A stretch of DNA of 64,000 nucleotides. Origin: JAEUMD01 sp050246945. GTDB lineage: Bacteria > Pseudomonadota > Alphaproteobacteria > Rhizobiales > Hyphomicrobiaceae. Positions 16,757-26,649 of this stretch are shown in pieces. The DNA lies in contig JBFWVC010000010.1 of assembly GCA_050246945.1 (NCBI GenBank), forward strand, positions 145,253-209,252, read 5' to 3'. How positions within the stretch are numbered: position 1 is the first letter of the stretch; each line of letters starts with the position of its first letter. The notes under the pieces were generated by a model that was not told the DNA's origin, did no database searches, and saw only the letters and a program-made list of their open reading frames with translations. A program made the translations under genes and the position numbers.

Positions 16757-18286
16757 ATGTCGTTATCCCAACTCTACCTTACGGGTCGCCTTGCCGAGGA
16801 GCGGCTCCTCGCCACGCTTCGGGGCGCAGATCTGCCTGCAGGTAGCTGGCGTGTCGTCAACATAGGCATCAAGGTCGCTGCACTGATGACCGAGGCGATC
16901 GTCAAGAATCGGCTCGCCGACGTTGGGGACGCGCAAAGAGTCATCGTGCCGGGTCGCACGCGCATGGACCTCGACAGCCTCGCTGCACACTACGGTGTTC
17001 CATTTGTGCGCGGTCCCGATGAAATCATCGACCTGCCCCAATTCCTCGGTCGCGGCGGCAAGCCGCCGGACTTTTCCCGCCACGACCTGCGCATTTTCGC
17101 CGAGATTGTCGAGGCGCCAAGTCTCACCATCGATGCTCTTGTGGAACGCGCGTTGAAGCACCGGGCCGCGGGTGCCGATATCATCGACATCGGCTGCCAA
17201 CCCGATACGGCATTCCCGCACCTGGAAAACGTCATCGCCGCCCTGAAAGGCGAGGGCTTGGCAGTGAGTGTCGATAGCGGTGACGCCGCCGAGCTGGCGC
17301 GCGCGGCGAGCGCAGGGGCCGATTACGTGCTGAGCCTCGATGAAACGACCCTCGATGTGGTCGAGGGAACGAAATGCGTTCCTGTCCTCGTCCCCCGACC
17401 CCACGGCGATCTGCCCTCGCTGCTGCGTGCCATTGATGCCGCATCGGCACGGGGAATTCCCCATATAGCGGATCCCGTTCTCGATCCCATCCACTTCGGC
17501 TTCATGGCGTCGCTTGAACGCTATGCAGAATTGCGACGCCAGCGGCCCGGCGTCGAGATCCTCATGGGCACCGGCAATCTGACCGAGCTGACCGAGGCCG
17601 ACAGCCAGGGGGTCACGGCTCTGCTCGCCGGGATCTGTTCAGAGCTTGCCATCCGCAACGTCCTCCTCGTCCAGGTCTCGCCCCACACGCGCCGCACCGT
17701 GGAGGAGCATGACGCCGCCCGAAGATTGATGTTCCGTGCACATCAGGACGGCAACCTGCCCAAGGGCTACGGCGGCAACGGCATGCTGTCCCTTCACGAT
17801 CTATTGCCCTATCCGCAGACCCCGCCCGAGATTGCTGATGCCGCGGCTGCTGTGCGCGATCTCAATTTCCGCATCGAGGTCGGCAATGACGGCGTGCATA
17901 TCTACAATCGCAACGGCCACCACGTATCGACGGCGCCGCTCGAGCTTTACGCGCAACTCGACGTGGCCGATGATGCCTCGCATGCGTTCTACCTGGGCTA
18001 TGAACTGGCCAAGGCGGAAACGGCCTGGCGCCTCGCCAAGCGCTACGTGCAGGACCAGCCGCTCGACTGGGGCGTCGCTGCCGGCAAGGCGGCGGAGGAC
18101 TTGACCCGGCACGCGGTGGAGGGCGCAACGCTCAAGGCCAAGGCCAGGGAGGCCGCCGTGGTACGCGAAGCCAAGCGCGCTGCAGCGGAGAGCGGTTCCG
18201 CCCGCACGCCTGATAGCGCTACGGTAAGTCGCGGCCAGGCGGAGTCTGCTGCCGAGAAAAAGGCGAAAAAGAACGATTCCGAATGA
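16757..18286 (+). CDS. Dihydropteroate synthase-like protein (DUF6513 family), H4MPT biosynthesis
   Basis: About 509 aa. The central TIM-barrel resembles dihydropteroate synthase (DIIDIGCQPDT near residue 140, SVDSGD near 172, and ILMGTGNLTELTEADSQG). An N-terminal domain typical of this archaeal/methylotroph group precedes it, and the C-terminal 100 residues are Ala/Lys/Glu-rich and probably disordered. Archaeal-type relatives occur in H4MPT-producing organisms and are thought to join pterin and aminobenzoate ribofuranosyl moieties. ATG at 16757 is used; GTG directly before is an alternative. Confidence 0.85.
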   Translation: MSLSQLYLTGRLAEERLLATLRGADLPAGSWRVVNIGIKVAALMTEAIVKNRLADVGDAQRVIVPGRTRMDLDSLAAHYGVPFVRGPDEIIDLPQFLGRGGKPPDFSRHDLRIFAEIVEAPSLTIDALVERALKHRAAGADIIDIGCQPDTAFPHLENVIAALKGEGLAVSVDSGDAAELARAASAGADYVLSLDETTLDVVEGTKCVPVLVPRPHGDLPSLLRAIDAASARGIPHIADPVLDPIHFGFMASLERYAELRRQRPGVEILMGTGNLTELTEADSQGVTALLAGICSELAIRNVLLVQVSPHTRRTVEEHDAARRLMFRAHQDGNLPKGYGGNGMLSLHDLLPYPQTPPEIADAAAAVRDLNFRIEVGNDGVHIYNRNGHHVSTAPLELYAQLDVADDASHAFYLGYELAKAETAWRLAKRYVQDQPLDWGVAAGKAAEDLTRHAVEGATLKAKAREAAVVREAKRAAAESGSARTPDSATVSRGQAESAAEKKAKKNDSE

Positions 18287-18344
18287 GCGCGCTCCGCTAA
18301 CAGAATGCGCGCTCATCCGACCTTTAACGAGGAAAGGGGGCGCC

Positions 18345-18944
18345 ATGCCCTATATCGTCGAGACCATCGTCACGACCCGCAGCGAGGACGGGCATGTCCA
18401 TATCGCGCCTCTTGGTCTCATCCAGGATGGCGGCGGCTCGGATTCCAATGCATGGATCATTGCGCCATTCCGCCCTTCGCGTACGCTCGACAATCTTCTC
18501 GCCAACGGATTTGCGGTTGCAAACCACGTCAATGACGTGCGCGTTTTTGCAGGTTGCGTCGTCGGCCGCCGCCACTGGGCGGTGCGACGCGCCGCCAAGG
18601 GCGATGGTGGCGTGCTGACCAATGCCGCAGTCCATTGGGAGATGCAGGTCGAGCACTTGGAGGACGACCCGCAGCGTCCCCGCTTCCATTGCCGCATCAT
18701 TCATCAGGAGACACACCGGCCATGGGGCGGCTTCAACCGTGCGCAGGCCGCCGTCATCGAGGCTGCTGTACTGGCCACGCGACTGAATATGCTCTCGCGT
18801 GAGAAGATCGAGGCGGAACTGGCCTATCTCCAGATCGCTGTCTCCAAGACCGCCGGCCCAAGGGAGGAGGAAGCATGGCAATGGCTGATGGAGAAATTTG
18901 ATGCCTGGCGTCAGGGGGATCCTGCCGCGGTCGACAAGCACTGA
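18345..18944 (+). CDS. DUF447 family protein linked to C1 metabolism
   Basis: 199 aa, split-barrel flavin-binding-like DUF447 protein. Recognisable parts are IVETIVTTRSEDG with HIAPLGL near the N-terminus, which match the family start, and the later PWGGFNRAQAAVIEAAVLATRL-type helix. The family clusters with H4MPT genes in archaea and methylotrophs, but its reaction is not established. ATG has a strong ribosome site (GAGGAAAGGGGG). It is the last clear gene of the + strand C1 operon. Confidence 0.83.
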   Translation: MPYIVETIVTTRSEDGHVHIAPLGLIQDGGGSDSNAWIIAPFRPSRTLDNLLANGFAVANHVNDVRVFAGCVVGRRHWAVRRAAKGDGGVLTNAAVHWEMQVEHLEDDPQRPRFHCRIIHQETHRPWGGFNRAQAAVIEAAVLATRLNMLSREKIEAELAYLQIAVSKTAGPREEEAWQWLMEKFDAWRQGDPAAVDKH

Positions 18945-19020
18945 TCGACGCCAAGCAGCTCCCCGCCGGCGAGGCAGGGCCCGGCAGCCGTCGGCAGGCA
19001 TCCAGGCGGATTGCCCAATT

Positions 19021-19680
19021 TCATCCAGCTTTGCGCGGCGTTTCGTCCTCGGCTGGAGGAGGCGGGGCCACCTCCTGGTACGTATTGAGCTCGTGCACCA
19101 GGGTGTCGAGCAGGATCGACATGCGGTTCGCCGCGTCATCGAGCGCCTTGGCAAACTGGATCGTGCGCTCCGATTCCATCGCCTGTTGGCGGCTCACCGC
19201 GTAGAGCATGGAGGCGTGCCGCGCGATTGCCTCGCAGCTCGCTGGGCTGAGTTCGTCGGCCTGCAGCGTCCACGTCAGCTCGTGAATGTCTTCTGCCATG
19301 CGCAGCATCCGCGCCACCGGCGCCACGGCTTCGCCACCCGATGCTGCCATGGATGTTCCGCCCCCGCCTGCATCGAGCGCACCTTTTGCGATTGCGGGCT
19401 TGCCGGTCGACTTGGAAACCATCGCGCTCTTTGTTTCGGCAATGAACGCCGACAGCTTTTCCAGCTCGGTCCGTAGCGTTGCCAGCACAGGTGGCGGCTG
19501 TGACAGGGAATCCGACAAACGACCGATCGCATCCTCCAGAAGCACTGTATCGAGCCGGCGCGACCGGCGCCCATGTTCGGCAAGGAACCAGCGCCCCCGG
19601 GCTGTACCCAGGAGCGTCTGCTCGATGGCCCGGTATTCCTGCTCTGTGTCCTGCGCCGGTGTAACCTGTGTCTCGGGCAT
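19021..19680 (-). CDS. Hypothetical helical protein
   Basis: 219 aa from the ATG at 19680, chosen for its GGATGGGGAG ribosome site. The N-terminal part has a conserved-looking TARGRWFLAEHGRRSRR block also known in alphaproteobacterial hypotheticals sometimes labelled CheZ-like. A Gly/Ala-rich linker and a helical C-terminus with a Pro-rich end follow. No CheZ active site is evident, so I leave the function open. It is divergent from the MFS gene. Confidence 0.7.
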   Translation of the reverse strand: MPETQVTPAQDTEQEYRAIEQTLLGTARGRWFLAEHGRRSRRLDTVLLEDAIGRLSDSLSQPPPVLATLRTELEKLSAFIAETKSAMVSKSTGKPAIAKGALDAGGGGTSMAASGGEAVAPVARMLRMAEDIHELTWTLQADELSPASCEAIARHASMLYAVSRQQAMESERTIQFAKALDDAANRMSILLDTLVHELNTYQEVAPPPPAEDETPRKAG

Positions 19681-19879
19681 GGGCTCCCCATCCTGATCCT
19701 GGATCCTCGTGTACGAGTGATAGGTGATTCGCCGTTGCAGCGGGGGCACGGACGGGCACGCTGGCGTTTGCTGTGGATGGAGCCCGTGATAGGAGGGCGC
19801 GACGCGCCGGGATATCCACCGGTGTCATGGTTTGAGGGTGATGGGCGGCGCCGCCGCCCGGCCTGATGGACGGGATCGC

Positions 19880-21157
19880 ATGGCAGGCTACGGCATCCGG
19901 GTCAGCGTATTCTTCGCTGCGCTGTTCCTCATCTATGGTGTGCATTTGCCATACCTGCCCCTCTGGCTGGAGTGGCGCGGCTTGTCGCCCTCCGAGATCG
20001 GCATTGTCACTTCGGCTCCGTTCTTTCTCCGTCTGATTGCAACGCCGTCGTTGGCTTACGTCGCAGACCGCAATGCCAACCACGCCCGCATGATCCTGGT
20101 GCTGTCCTGGCTGGCGCTCGCCTCGGCATTGCTCCTGTCGCAGATGTCGGGCTTCTGGCCGATCCTGCTTTCAGCCTTGGTCCTTGCGATCGCCGTCTAC
20201 ACCATCATGCCGATGACGGAGACCGTGGCGATTGGGGGCGTACGTCTGGGGCTCGACTACGGGCGCATGCGACTATGGGGTTCGCTGACGTTCATCGCTG
20301 CGAGTTTCGCCGGAGGCGCGGCGGTCAATTGGGCAGGCAGCGGCGTCGGCATCTGGCTGATCGCGTTAGGGTGCGCAGTCACGGTCGCAGCGGCCTACTT
20401 TCTGCCGTCGGCCGGCGATGTGGCCGATCGCCGGCGTCGCCACGCCGCAAGAGCCGAAACGAGCACCCTTGAGCCACCCTTGTCCCCCGTATCGCCCAGG
20501 CGCGGTATCGACCGGGCGACGGTACTTCGCCTCGCGCGCCATCCGGTGTTCATCATGTTCCTTGTCGCCATCGGCACTGTCCAGGCCGCGCACGCAACCT
20601 TCTATACCTTCGGCGCCATTCACTGGCGCGCGGGCGGAATGTCCTCAGCCTGGATCGGCACGCTGTGGGCCATCGGCGTGATCACCGAGGTGTCGCTGTT
20701 CGCCGTCTCTGGCCGCGTCGTCGCTTTGATGGGTCCGGTCGGCCTGATGCTCATCGGTGCCATCGCTGCCGTCACGCGCTGGGCGGCCATGAGCGTCGAT
20801 CCCCCGCTCGGCTGGCTCGTCCCACTGCAGATTCTGCACGGTTTGACCTATGGGGCATCGCATCTGGGCGCCATCCATTTCATCAGCCGTGCCGTTCCCG
20901 AGGCGGCGGGCGGAACCGCACAGGCGTTCTACGCAACCCTGGCATCAGGTGTACTGCAGGGCGCGGCGACACTGCTGTCAGGAGTCCTCTACGCGAGCTT
21001 TGGCGGCGGCGCATATCTGGCGATGGCGCTGCTCGCAGCAATTGGCCTCGCGGCGGGACTCATCCTGGCGCGCACCTGGCGGGGCGGCTTGTTGTGGGAG
21101 GATGAGGACCGGCAGGGACCGGACGCTAACCCCACAGCTCCGGTCCGGGTGGCATGA
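19880..21157 (+). CDS. MFS transporter, 3-phenylpropionate permease-like
   Basis: 425 aa with about twelve predicted membrane helices. The N-terminal FFAALFLIYGVHLPYLPLWL pattern and the YGRMRLWGSLTFI segment are typical of the PPP/nucleoside-symporter-like MFS group. Start at 19880 is chosen because the upstream extension is polar and unlike a helix 1 leader. Substrate not known. Its 3' end overlaps the convergent epimerase gene by 32 bases. Confidence 0.85.
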   Translation: MAGYGIRVSVFFAALFLIYGVHLPYLPLWLEWRGLSPSEIGIVTSAPFFLRLIATPSLAYVADRNANHARMILVLSWLALASALLLSQMSGFWPILLSALVLAIAVYTIMPMTETVAIGGVRLGLDYGRMRLWGSLTFIAASFAGGAAVNWAGSGVGIWLIALGCAVTVAAAYFLPSAGDVADRRRRHAARAETSTLEPPLSPVSPRRGIDRATVLRLARHPVFIMFLVAIGTVQAAHATFYTFGAIHWRAGGMSSAWIGTLWAIGVITEVSLFAVSGRVVALMGPVGLMLIGAIAAVTRWAAMSVDPPLGWLVPLQILHGLTYGASHLGAIHFISRAVPEAAGGTAQAFYATLASGVLQGAATLLSGVLYASFGGGAYLAMALLAAIGLAAGLILARTWRGGLLWEDEDRQGPDANPTAPVRVA

Positions 21158-22103
21158 TCCATCCGTCGCGGATGACGAGGCCGTGCGCGCGGTCTTGGGC
21201 GAGCAGCAGCGGCCCGTCGAGATCGACCCAACGCGCTTGCTGCGCCAAAATCAGCGCCGGCGCCGCAGCAAGAGAGGTCGACACCATCGAGCCGACCATG
21301 ACCTGAAGGCCCATCCGTCGCGCTTCCCGTACCATGTCCAGCGCTTCCGTCAATCCGCCCGTCTTGTCGAGCTTGATGTTGACTGCATCGTAGCGGTCGA
21401 CGAGCCCGGCGAGTTCGGCGGTCGTGTGCGCACTTTCGTCGGCGCAGACGGGAACGTGCCGCTCGATGCGAGCAAGCGCTTCGTCCGCGCCGGAGGGAAG
21501 CGGCTGCTCTATCACGTCGACACCAGCCGACAGGGCAGCCGCCATCAGACGCCCCAGCATCGCCTCGGTCCACGCCTCGTTGGCGTCGGCGATGAGGCGC
21601 GCGTCGGGGCGCGCGGCCCGCACGGCTGCCAGCCGCTCCTCGTCGCCCGCCCCGCCGAGCTTGAGCTTCAAGAGTTTAAGATGCGGGACGCGCAACGCCG
21701 CTGCCGCCATCCCATCCGCCGAACCCAGGCTCAGCGTATAGGCGGTCTCCACCGTGGCCAGCCGGTCCGACCCTGCAAGTCGACAGGCAGGCGTGCCCTG
21801 CGACTTCGCGGCCAGATCGAACAACGCACAGTCGATGGCGTTGCGTGCCGCACCCGCCGGCATCGTCCGGCGCAACGCTTCGCGCTCCAACGGCCCCACG
21901 TAAGTGCGGATTGTTTCGAGTGTTCCGGCGACGCTCTCGCCGTAACGCGCATAGGGGACAGCCTCGCCGCGGCCGATGTGCCCGGCACCATCCAGCACCT
22001 CCACCACGATCACATCGGCATGGGTTTTTGTGCCGCGGGAGATGACGAACGGCTCCTTCAAGGCGAAGCGTTCGCTGCGGCAGGTGAGGCGGGGCTGCGT
22101 CAT
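21126..22103 (-). CDS. Enolase-superfamily dipeptide epimerase (L-Ala-D/L-Glu epimerase-like)
   Basis: 325 aa of the muconate-lactonising subgroup. Catalytic pattern: Lys146-x-Lys148 in LLKLKLGG, metal ligands Asp173 (ADANEAW), Glu199 (VIEQP) and Asp222 (CADES), and the second base Lys244 in NIKLDKTGG. The DLDGP strand near the C-terminus fits dipeptide epimerases that recycle peptidoglycan fragments. Cytoplasmic. It lies just after the large coiled-coil gene on the same strand with a 40-base gap, so co-transcription is possible. Confidence 0.87.
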   Translation of the reverse strand: MTQPRLTCRSERFALKEPFVISRGTKTHADVIVVEVLDGAGHIGRGEAVPYARYGESVAGTLETIRTYVGPLEREALRRTMPAGAARNAIDCALFDLAAKSQGTPACRLAGSDRLATVETAYTLSLGSADGMAAAALRVPHLKLLKLKLGGAGDEERLAAVRAARPDARLIADANEAWTEAMLGRLMAAALSAGVDVIEQPLPSGADEALARIERHVPVCADESAHTTAELAGLVDRYDAVNIKLDKTGGLTEALDMVREARRMGLQVMVGSMVSTSLAAAPALILAQQARWVDLDGPLLLAQDRAHGLVIRDGWIMPPGPELWG

Positions 22104-22143
22104 GGCTTGCGTTGGCCGCAGATATTTGGCTCGCCAACCGGAC

Positions 22144-25100
22144 TCAGCTGATGCGACCGGCAGCGTGCGCGAGAAGCAGGTAGACGCGTCCCATCGTCGA
22201 GGTCATGTGCGACTGGGCGAGCCGGCCTGAGGTATCGCGCGTCTCAGTGTCGCGCAGGATTCGCTCAAAATCGCTGATGTAGCGATTGATCGTCGCCTGC
22301 AGATTTGGGTCCACGGGATAGCGCCGCGCCACCTCGTCGAACACCTGCCGCCCGTCCGCAGAATAAATCGAACGCACCATGATGCCGCGCTGTCCGGCTC
22401 TGAGCCGCTGCCAGATCACCGCGGCCGTGGCGCCGTCGAGCGCACGCGCGAGCACGTCGATATTGAGCTTGAAAGGCTCCGCCGCGAGGTCGCGCGCCGC
22501 GACCGGCGGAGCCGGCTGGGCAGCGGGGGCCGGCGCGTGTTGGGACCCGGGCAGCGGCGGTTGGGGTGCCGCAGACGGCTGCTGCTCCCGCGTGGAAGCT
22601 TCGTCATCCGATGCCCGCTTGAGAAGATCGCCGAGCGACCAGGACGATGCGCCGTTGTCCGCCCCGCGCACGTCTGAACCTGAACCGCGCGAGGACGCCG
22701 ACCGTTGATCGTTCTTTGCAGTATGTCCGCTCCGCGCGCCGAGTTCCTGCGCGAGGCTCTCGGTCAGCGAGCTGAGGCTGCGCGAGCCGTATGATGTATC
22801 GCCGCCCGCCGCCGGACCCGGGCGAGCAGCTGCAGCAGGGCCATCGGCGGGCTTCAAGGCGCCGCCCTGCGCCACGGGCAGCCCGACGTCGCGGCGCTGC
22901 GCCTCCCGGCTGGCGAGGCTCGATAGCTGGTCGATGGCGCGCAGCTGGTCTTGCAACGCCTGGCGCATGGCTTCCGCCGTCTCGCGCGATGTTTGCGGAA
23001 GTCGCTCGGCCTCCTCCCTCATGCGCGCCTGCTCGCGAGCCAGTTCGTCGGCGACTCTTTCGGCACGCCTGCGCACGTCTTCCGATGTCTCCGAGAACCG
23101 GTTCGTGAGAGAACCCAGTTGCGATGACACTTCCTCCGAGACGTGCGACAGGCGCTCCTTCAGCGCATCCAGGGCGCGAGCGCTCTCCGCGTCCGTCTCG
23201 GCCTTCAACCGTTCGATCTGCGTCAAAGCCTGATCCCGGTGCGTCTGCGTTCCGATTTTGAGTTGCTCGGCGGCAGACAGTGCCCGCGCCTCCGCCTCTG
23301 ACAGCGTACCCTCGATCGTCGTCGAATAGTCGTGTACGTGGCGGGTGAACTCATCTGCCTTGCCGACCATGCGGTCGAGCGTCGCCGACAGCTCGGCGTG
23401 CCGTGATTGCAGCGTGGAATCGATCTTGAAGTTGACGCTTTCCAGCGCGTTGGCGGCCTTCATGATGGTATGGCCTTGCGCCTCGAAGCGGTTGGTCAGC
23501 GAGCCGATCTGCGAGACGAGGTTCTCTGACACGGATTTGAGCATGTCGGACTGGCCAGCGAGGCTCTCGATTGCCTTCAGCGACTGGCGCGTGATGTTCT
23601 CGCTTGTGCGGCGCACCGCTGTAATGCCCTGATTGAGAGATTCGTCGAGCTCCACCGATTGTCGCGAGATCGTCTCTGAGAACGTGCGAGCGTGGTTTTC
23701 AAGCGCCGAGGTCAGCGCCTTGGCGCGGCCGTCGACGGCCACGTCGATCGCACGAGTCGATTTCTGGATGGCATCGTCGAACAGCCGCAGCCTGCCTTCG
23801 AAAGCGGCGTCGAGCGCGCGCGTTCTCTCCACCAGTTGCTGGTCGAGCTTGCCCGCTCTGGCGGCCAGCGTGCTGTCGAGGGCGCGTGCATACTCCTCGA
23901 AAACCGACTGCAGGTTGGTCGTGCGGTTGGCGATCGCCTTGTCCAGCGCGTTCATGTGCTCGGCAAACGACGATTGCATCTGCGAGGTTCGCTGCGTCAG
24001 CGCTTGTGCCAGAGCCCCCGTGTAGGTCTCCAGCATCTTTTGCATGTCGTCGGAGCGGTTGCCGAGCGAGTCGCCCAGTCGTTTCGACCGGTCGTCCATC
24101 ATCGCCTGCAGACGCTGGCCATGTCCGCCGAGCATCGTGCCAAGCTGCTCGGTGCGTTGGTTGAGCGCCTGTCCGAGCGCGCCCGTATAGTTCTCCAGCA
24201 CGCCCTGAAGCTCGGTCGTACGGCCGCCAAGCTCGCTCTCCAGAGATGCAACGCTCTTGGCGAGCGAGGATTCCAGTAGGTTCAGATTGTCGCCGGCACC
24301 CTGGATGATATGCGAAAGGTTGGATTGCTGGTTGGACAGTTTTTCGATCAGCGTCGGCACCTCGCGGCCGAGCGTACGCAGCGTCTCGTTGAAGCTGACT
24401 GATGTCGACGTCAACGCATGGCGCTCGTTGGCAAGCTCGTTGATGAGCCCGCGGATGCGCCGTTCGTTCTCCTCGTAGGAGCGCTCGAGCGCGGCCACCT
24501 CGTTGTGGACCAGCGCCTCCAGCTCGCCCGCGCGGCCGAGTGCGCGACCGACCGCCTCGTTCATGAAGCCCACCTGTCGGCGCACCGCCTGGCCCAGCGA
24601 GGCGATCGAGTCCTCGGCCATCCGGTCTGGCTCAGCCAGCCGGATCGCAACCTCGGTCATGGTCGAGGATCTGAGCCGCAGTTCTTCCGCCCGCCAGCTC
24701 AACAACGCCAGGAGCCAGATCACTGCGATGGGTACGACGATGGCGGCGCCGGTGAGGAAGGTGGTCGGCTTTGAAAGGATTACACCCCAGCTGGAAAGCG
24801 CCGCCTCAGATGACAGCGAAAGCATCGCGAAGATCAAACCGGCAACCGCCCAAACGGCACTTGCAATGGCAGCGTGCCGGTAGATCCGGTTCGACGGCTT
24901 CTGCTCGAGAGCATAGATAAGCCCGCCTATGGATGGCGCATCGTCGTTGGCCGCGACTTTCCCACGCACCGGTCCCGCCGGGCGTCGCCGCGCCACGCGC
25001 CGGTCTGGAGACGCGCCGTAGTGGGTTTCCTCGGCTTCTTCGAGCAACTCCTCTTCGAGCAGCGCATCGTTTGCAGGCTCGGGTGCGGGCGTCGCAGCCG

Positions 25101-25761
25101 CAGCAAAGGCGAGTGTCGGCCCCGAAGTCGCCGCCGCACCGCGCGGCGGCTGCTGCTGTGGCGTTGGAGCCGGCCCCCTCGCCGACGAGTCGAACTCGGC
25201 ATTTGAAGCGGCTTTCGTGGTGACCGGCGATCCTGTCTGGAACGGTGCGGGAGATGGGGCGGATCGTGTGGCTGCGCCCGACGGAATGCCCGACGGACTG
25301 GTCGTGGAATTGGCGGGAAGTGCCGGCGGCACGGGCAACGGGCCGGCGCCTGGAGCTGGAGCTCGCGCAACTCCGGCAGACAAACCTGGAAGAGGCGGCG
25401 GACCGCCGGTCTCGGGAGCGAGGAAGGAGAGTGGCGAACGGGCTTCTCCGAATGAGGCGAGACTGAAGGGTTCGGATCCTGTGGCGGGCAGGGATGGCCC
25501 GGCTGGCGGTGTCGGGATGTCCTTTGCCGATTTCGCCGCAGCGGGTTCCCGGTCGACTGGCGCCTTCTCATCCGCGTCGGAAGCGTTCTTCGTGACGTTG
25601 AGTTCTTGCCCACCGGTTCTGGCTTCGCGCGCTCCCCCCTTGCGGCCCTTCTTGGAATTGGACGTGCTGGACTCGGTGGTCTTGGGAACGGCACTCTTTT
25701 CGGGCGGTGGGCCAGCCGCGCCCTCCGCCGTCTTACCCGTCTTTGACTGGTCGTGTGCCAT
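22144..25761 (-). CDS. Giant apolipoprotein-like coiled-coil membrane protein, GPR/RgsE-like
   Basis: 1205 aa. Layout: a disordered Pro/Ala/Ser-rich N-terminus (1-280), two membrane helices at about 297-315 and 335-355, then long heptad-like helices (about 360-930) with repeated units such as NRTxxLQ and RTxxL, then another disordered Pro-rich stretch, then a folded C-terminus (FKLNIDVLARAL ... GRVYLLLAHAAGR). This layout and the apolipoprotein-like repeats resemble the growth pole ring protein GPR/RgsE of Rhizobiales, which is about 2000 residues. A role in polar growth is inferred by resemblance only. Confidence 0.65.
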   Translation of the reverse strand: MAHDQSKTGKTAEGAAGPPPEKSAVPKTTESSTSNSKKGRKGGAREARTGGQELNVTKNASDADEKAPVDREPAAAKSAKDIPTPPAGPSLPATGSEPFSLASFGEARSPLSFLAPETGGPPPLPGLSAGVARAPAPGAGPLPVPPALPANSTTSPSGIPSGAATRSAPSPAPFQTGSPVTTKAASNAEFDSSARGPAPTPQQQPPRGAAATSGPTLAFAAAATPAPEPANDALLEEELLEEAEETHYGASPDRRVARRRPAGPVRGKVAANDDAPSIGGLIYALEQKPSNRIYRHAAIASAVWAVAGLIFAMLSLSSEAALSSWGVILSKPTTFLTGAAIVVPIAVIWLLALLSWRAEELRLRSSTMTEVAIRLAEPDRMAEDSIASLGQAVRRQVGFMNEAVGRALGRAGELEALVHNEVAALERSYEENERRIRGLINELANERHALTSTSVSFNETLRTLGREVPTLIEKLSNQQSNLSHIIQGAGDNLNLLESSLAKSVASLESELGGRTTELQGVLENYTGALGQALNQRTEQLGTMLGGHGQRLQAMMDDRSKRLGDSLGNRSDDMQKMLETYTGALAQALTQRTSQMQSSFAEHMNALDKAIANRTTNLQSVFEEYARALDSTLAARAGKLDQQLVERTRALDAAFEGRLRLFDDAIQKSTRAIDVAVDGRAKALTSALENHARTFSETISRQSVELDESLNQGITAVRRTSENITRQSLKAIESLAGQSDMLKSVSENLVSQIGSLTNRFEAQGHTIMKAANALESVNFKIDSTLQSRHAELSATLDRMVGKADEFTRHVHDYSTTIEGTLSEAEARALSAAEQLKIGTQTHRDQALTQIERLKAETDAESARALDALKERLSHVSEEVSSQLGSLTNRFSETSEDVRRRAERVADELAREQARMREEAERLPQTSRETAEAMRQALQDQLRAIDQLSSLASREAQRRDVGLPVAQGGALKPADGPAAAARPGPAAGGDTSYGSRSLSSLTESLAQELGARSGHTAKNDQRSASSRGSGSDVRGADNGASSWSLGDLLKRASDDEASTREQQPSAAPQPPLPGSQHAPAPAAQPAPPVAARDLAAEPFKLNIDVLARALDGATAAVIWQRLRAGQRGIMVRSIYSADGRQVFDEVARRYPVDPNLQATINRYISDFERILRDTETRDTSGRLAQSHMTSTMGRVYLLLAHAAGRIS

Positions 25762-26211
25762 CGAACGCCTGATCTCGCGCGCGCCACGGGCGCGCGTCCC
25801 CCTTGATCAACTTAGAGCATGTAGCCACGTTTCCGAAAGCCGCATTTCGCGTAATCCCGGTGCACATGGCGAAATGTTCCCGCAGCGCACTATCAGCAAG
25901 CCGGCCTCTCTCGACCGGGCTACCGGCGCTTTTGGGCAAAACCAAGATTGGATGCACTGCAGAAGCGCTAAACGCCATAGAAATCCACGACTTGTCAAAC
26001 CGTTAACCAATCGGCACCTGTTTTGCGCACGAGTTTTACCAGCCGTTATCCCGGCAGGCATTAGCCTCTCTGGCGCCACGCTATGTCCGGCTTGCGCGCC
26101 GTGGTGCATCTCGCCACAAAGGCGATCAGGCAGGGATTACAGAAACTCGCAGACCGAAACTCACAAATCGGTTGCGCAATGCTCACGCCAGCCGAGGGAG
26201 CAAAGGACGGC
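25762..26211. other. Intergenic region
   Basis: 450 bases between the coiled-coil gene (-) and the Hpt gene (+). No gene, clear terminator or repeat of the main families was seen; it probably holds divergent promoters. Confidence 0.4.
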
Positions 26212-26649
26212 ATGACGACGCATGCAGAGCAGGCTCGAGGGTATGCGGAACGATGGAGCGCAGGCGCCACCGCATCTCGCGATGCGGTCGCACGCAACGG
26301 CGCGCACACGCCGATCGACCACGCCCACCTCGCCCGTTACACCCTGGGAGATCGCGCGCTCGAGCTTGAAATTCTGGACCTTTTCCTCGACGAGGCGCCG
26401 CGGACACTGAACCGCTTGAAGGATCTGGCCGCGACGTGCCCATGCGATCCGAAGGATTGGATCGCGGGTTGCCATACACTCAAGGGCTCGGCCCGTGCGG
26501 TCGGCGCAGCCGAAGTTGCCGCCGCAGCCGAACGTGGCGAGAGGGAGGCTGCGCTGACACCTGACCGCCTTGACGGGCACGTGGTTGCCATGGCGGCGGC
26601 TTTGGCGGCAGTAACCGCCTACATTTCCTCCTGGAGGCAGAAAGTCTGA
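26212..26649 (+). CDS. Hpt domain phosphotransfer protein
   Basis: 145 aa from the ATG at 26212 (ribosome site GGAGCAAAGGA); ATG at 26179 is an alternative. The second half is a histidine phosphotransfer domain with the phospho-accepting His in GCHTLKGSARAVGA, preceded by LFLDEAPRTLNRL. It would relay phosphate between a hybrid kinase and a response regulator; neither is nearby, so this is an orphan. Distantly comparable to small alphaproteobacterial phosphotransferases, but no clear assignment to ChpT or others. Confidence 0.8.
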   Translation: MTTHAEQARGYAERWSAGATASRDAVARNGAHTPIDHAHLARYTLGDRALELEILDLFLDEAPRTLNRLKDLAATCPCDPKDWIAGCHTLKGSARAVGAAEVAAAAERGEREAALTPDRLDGHVVAMAAALAAVTAYISSWRQKV

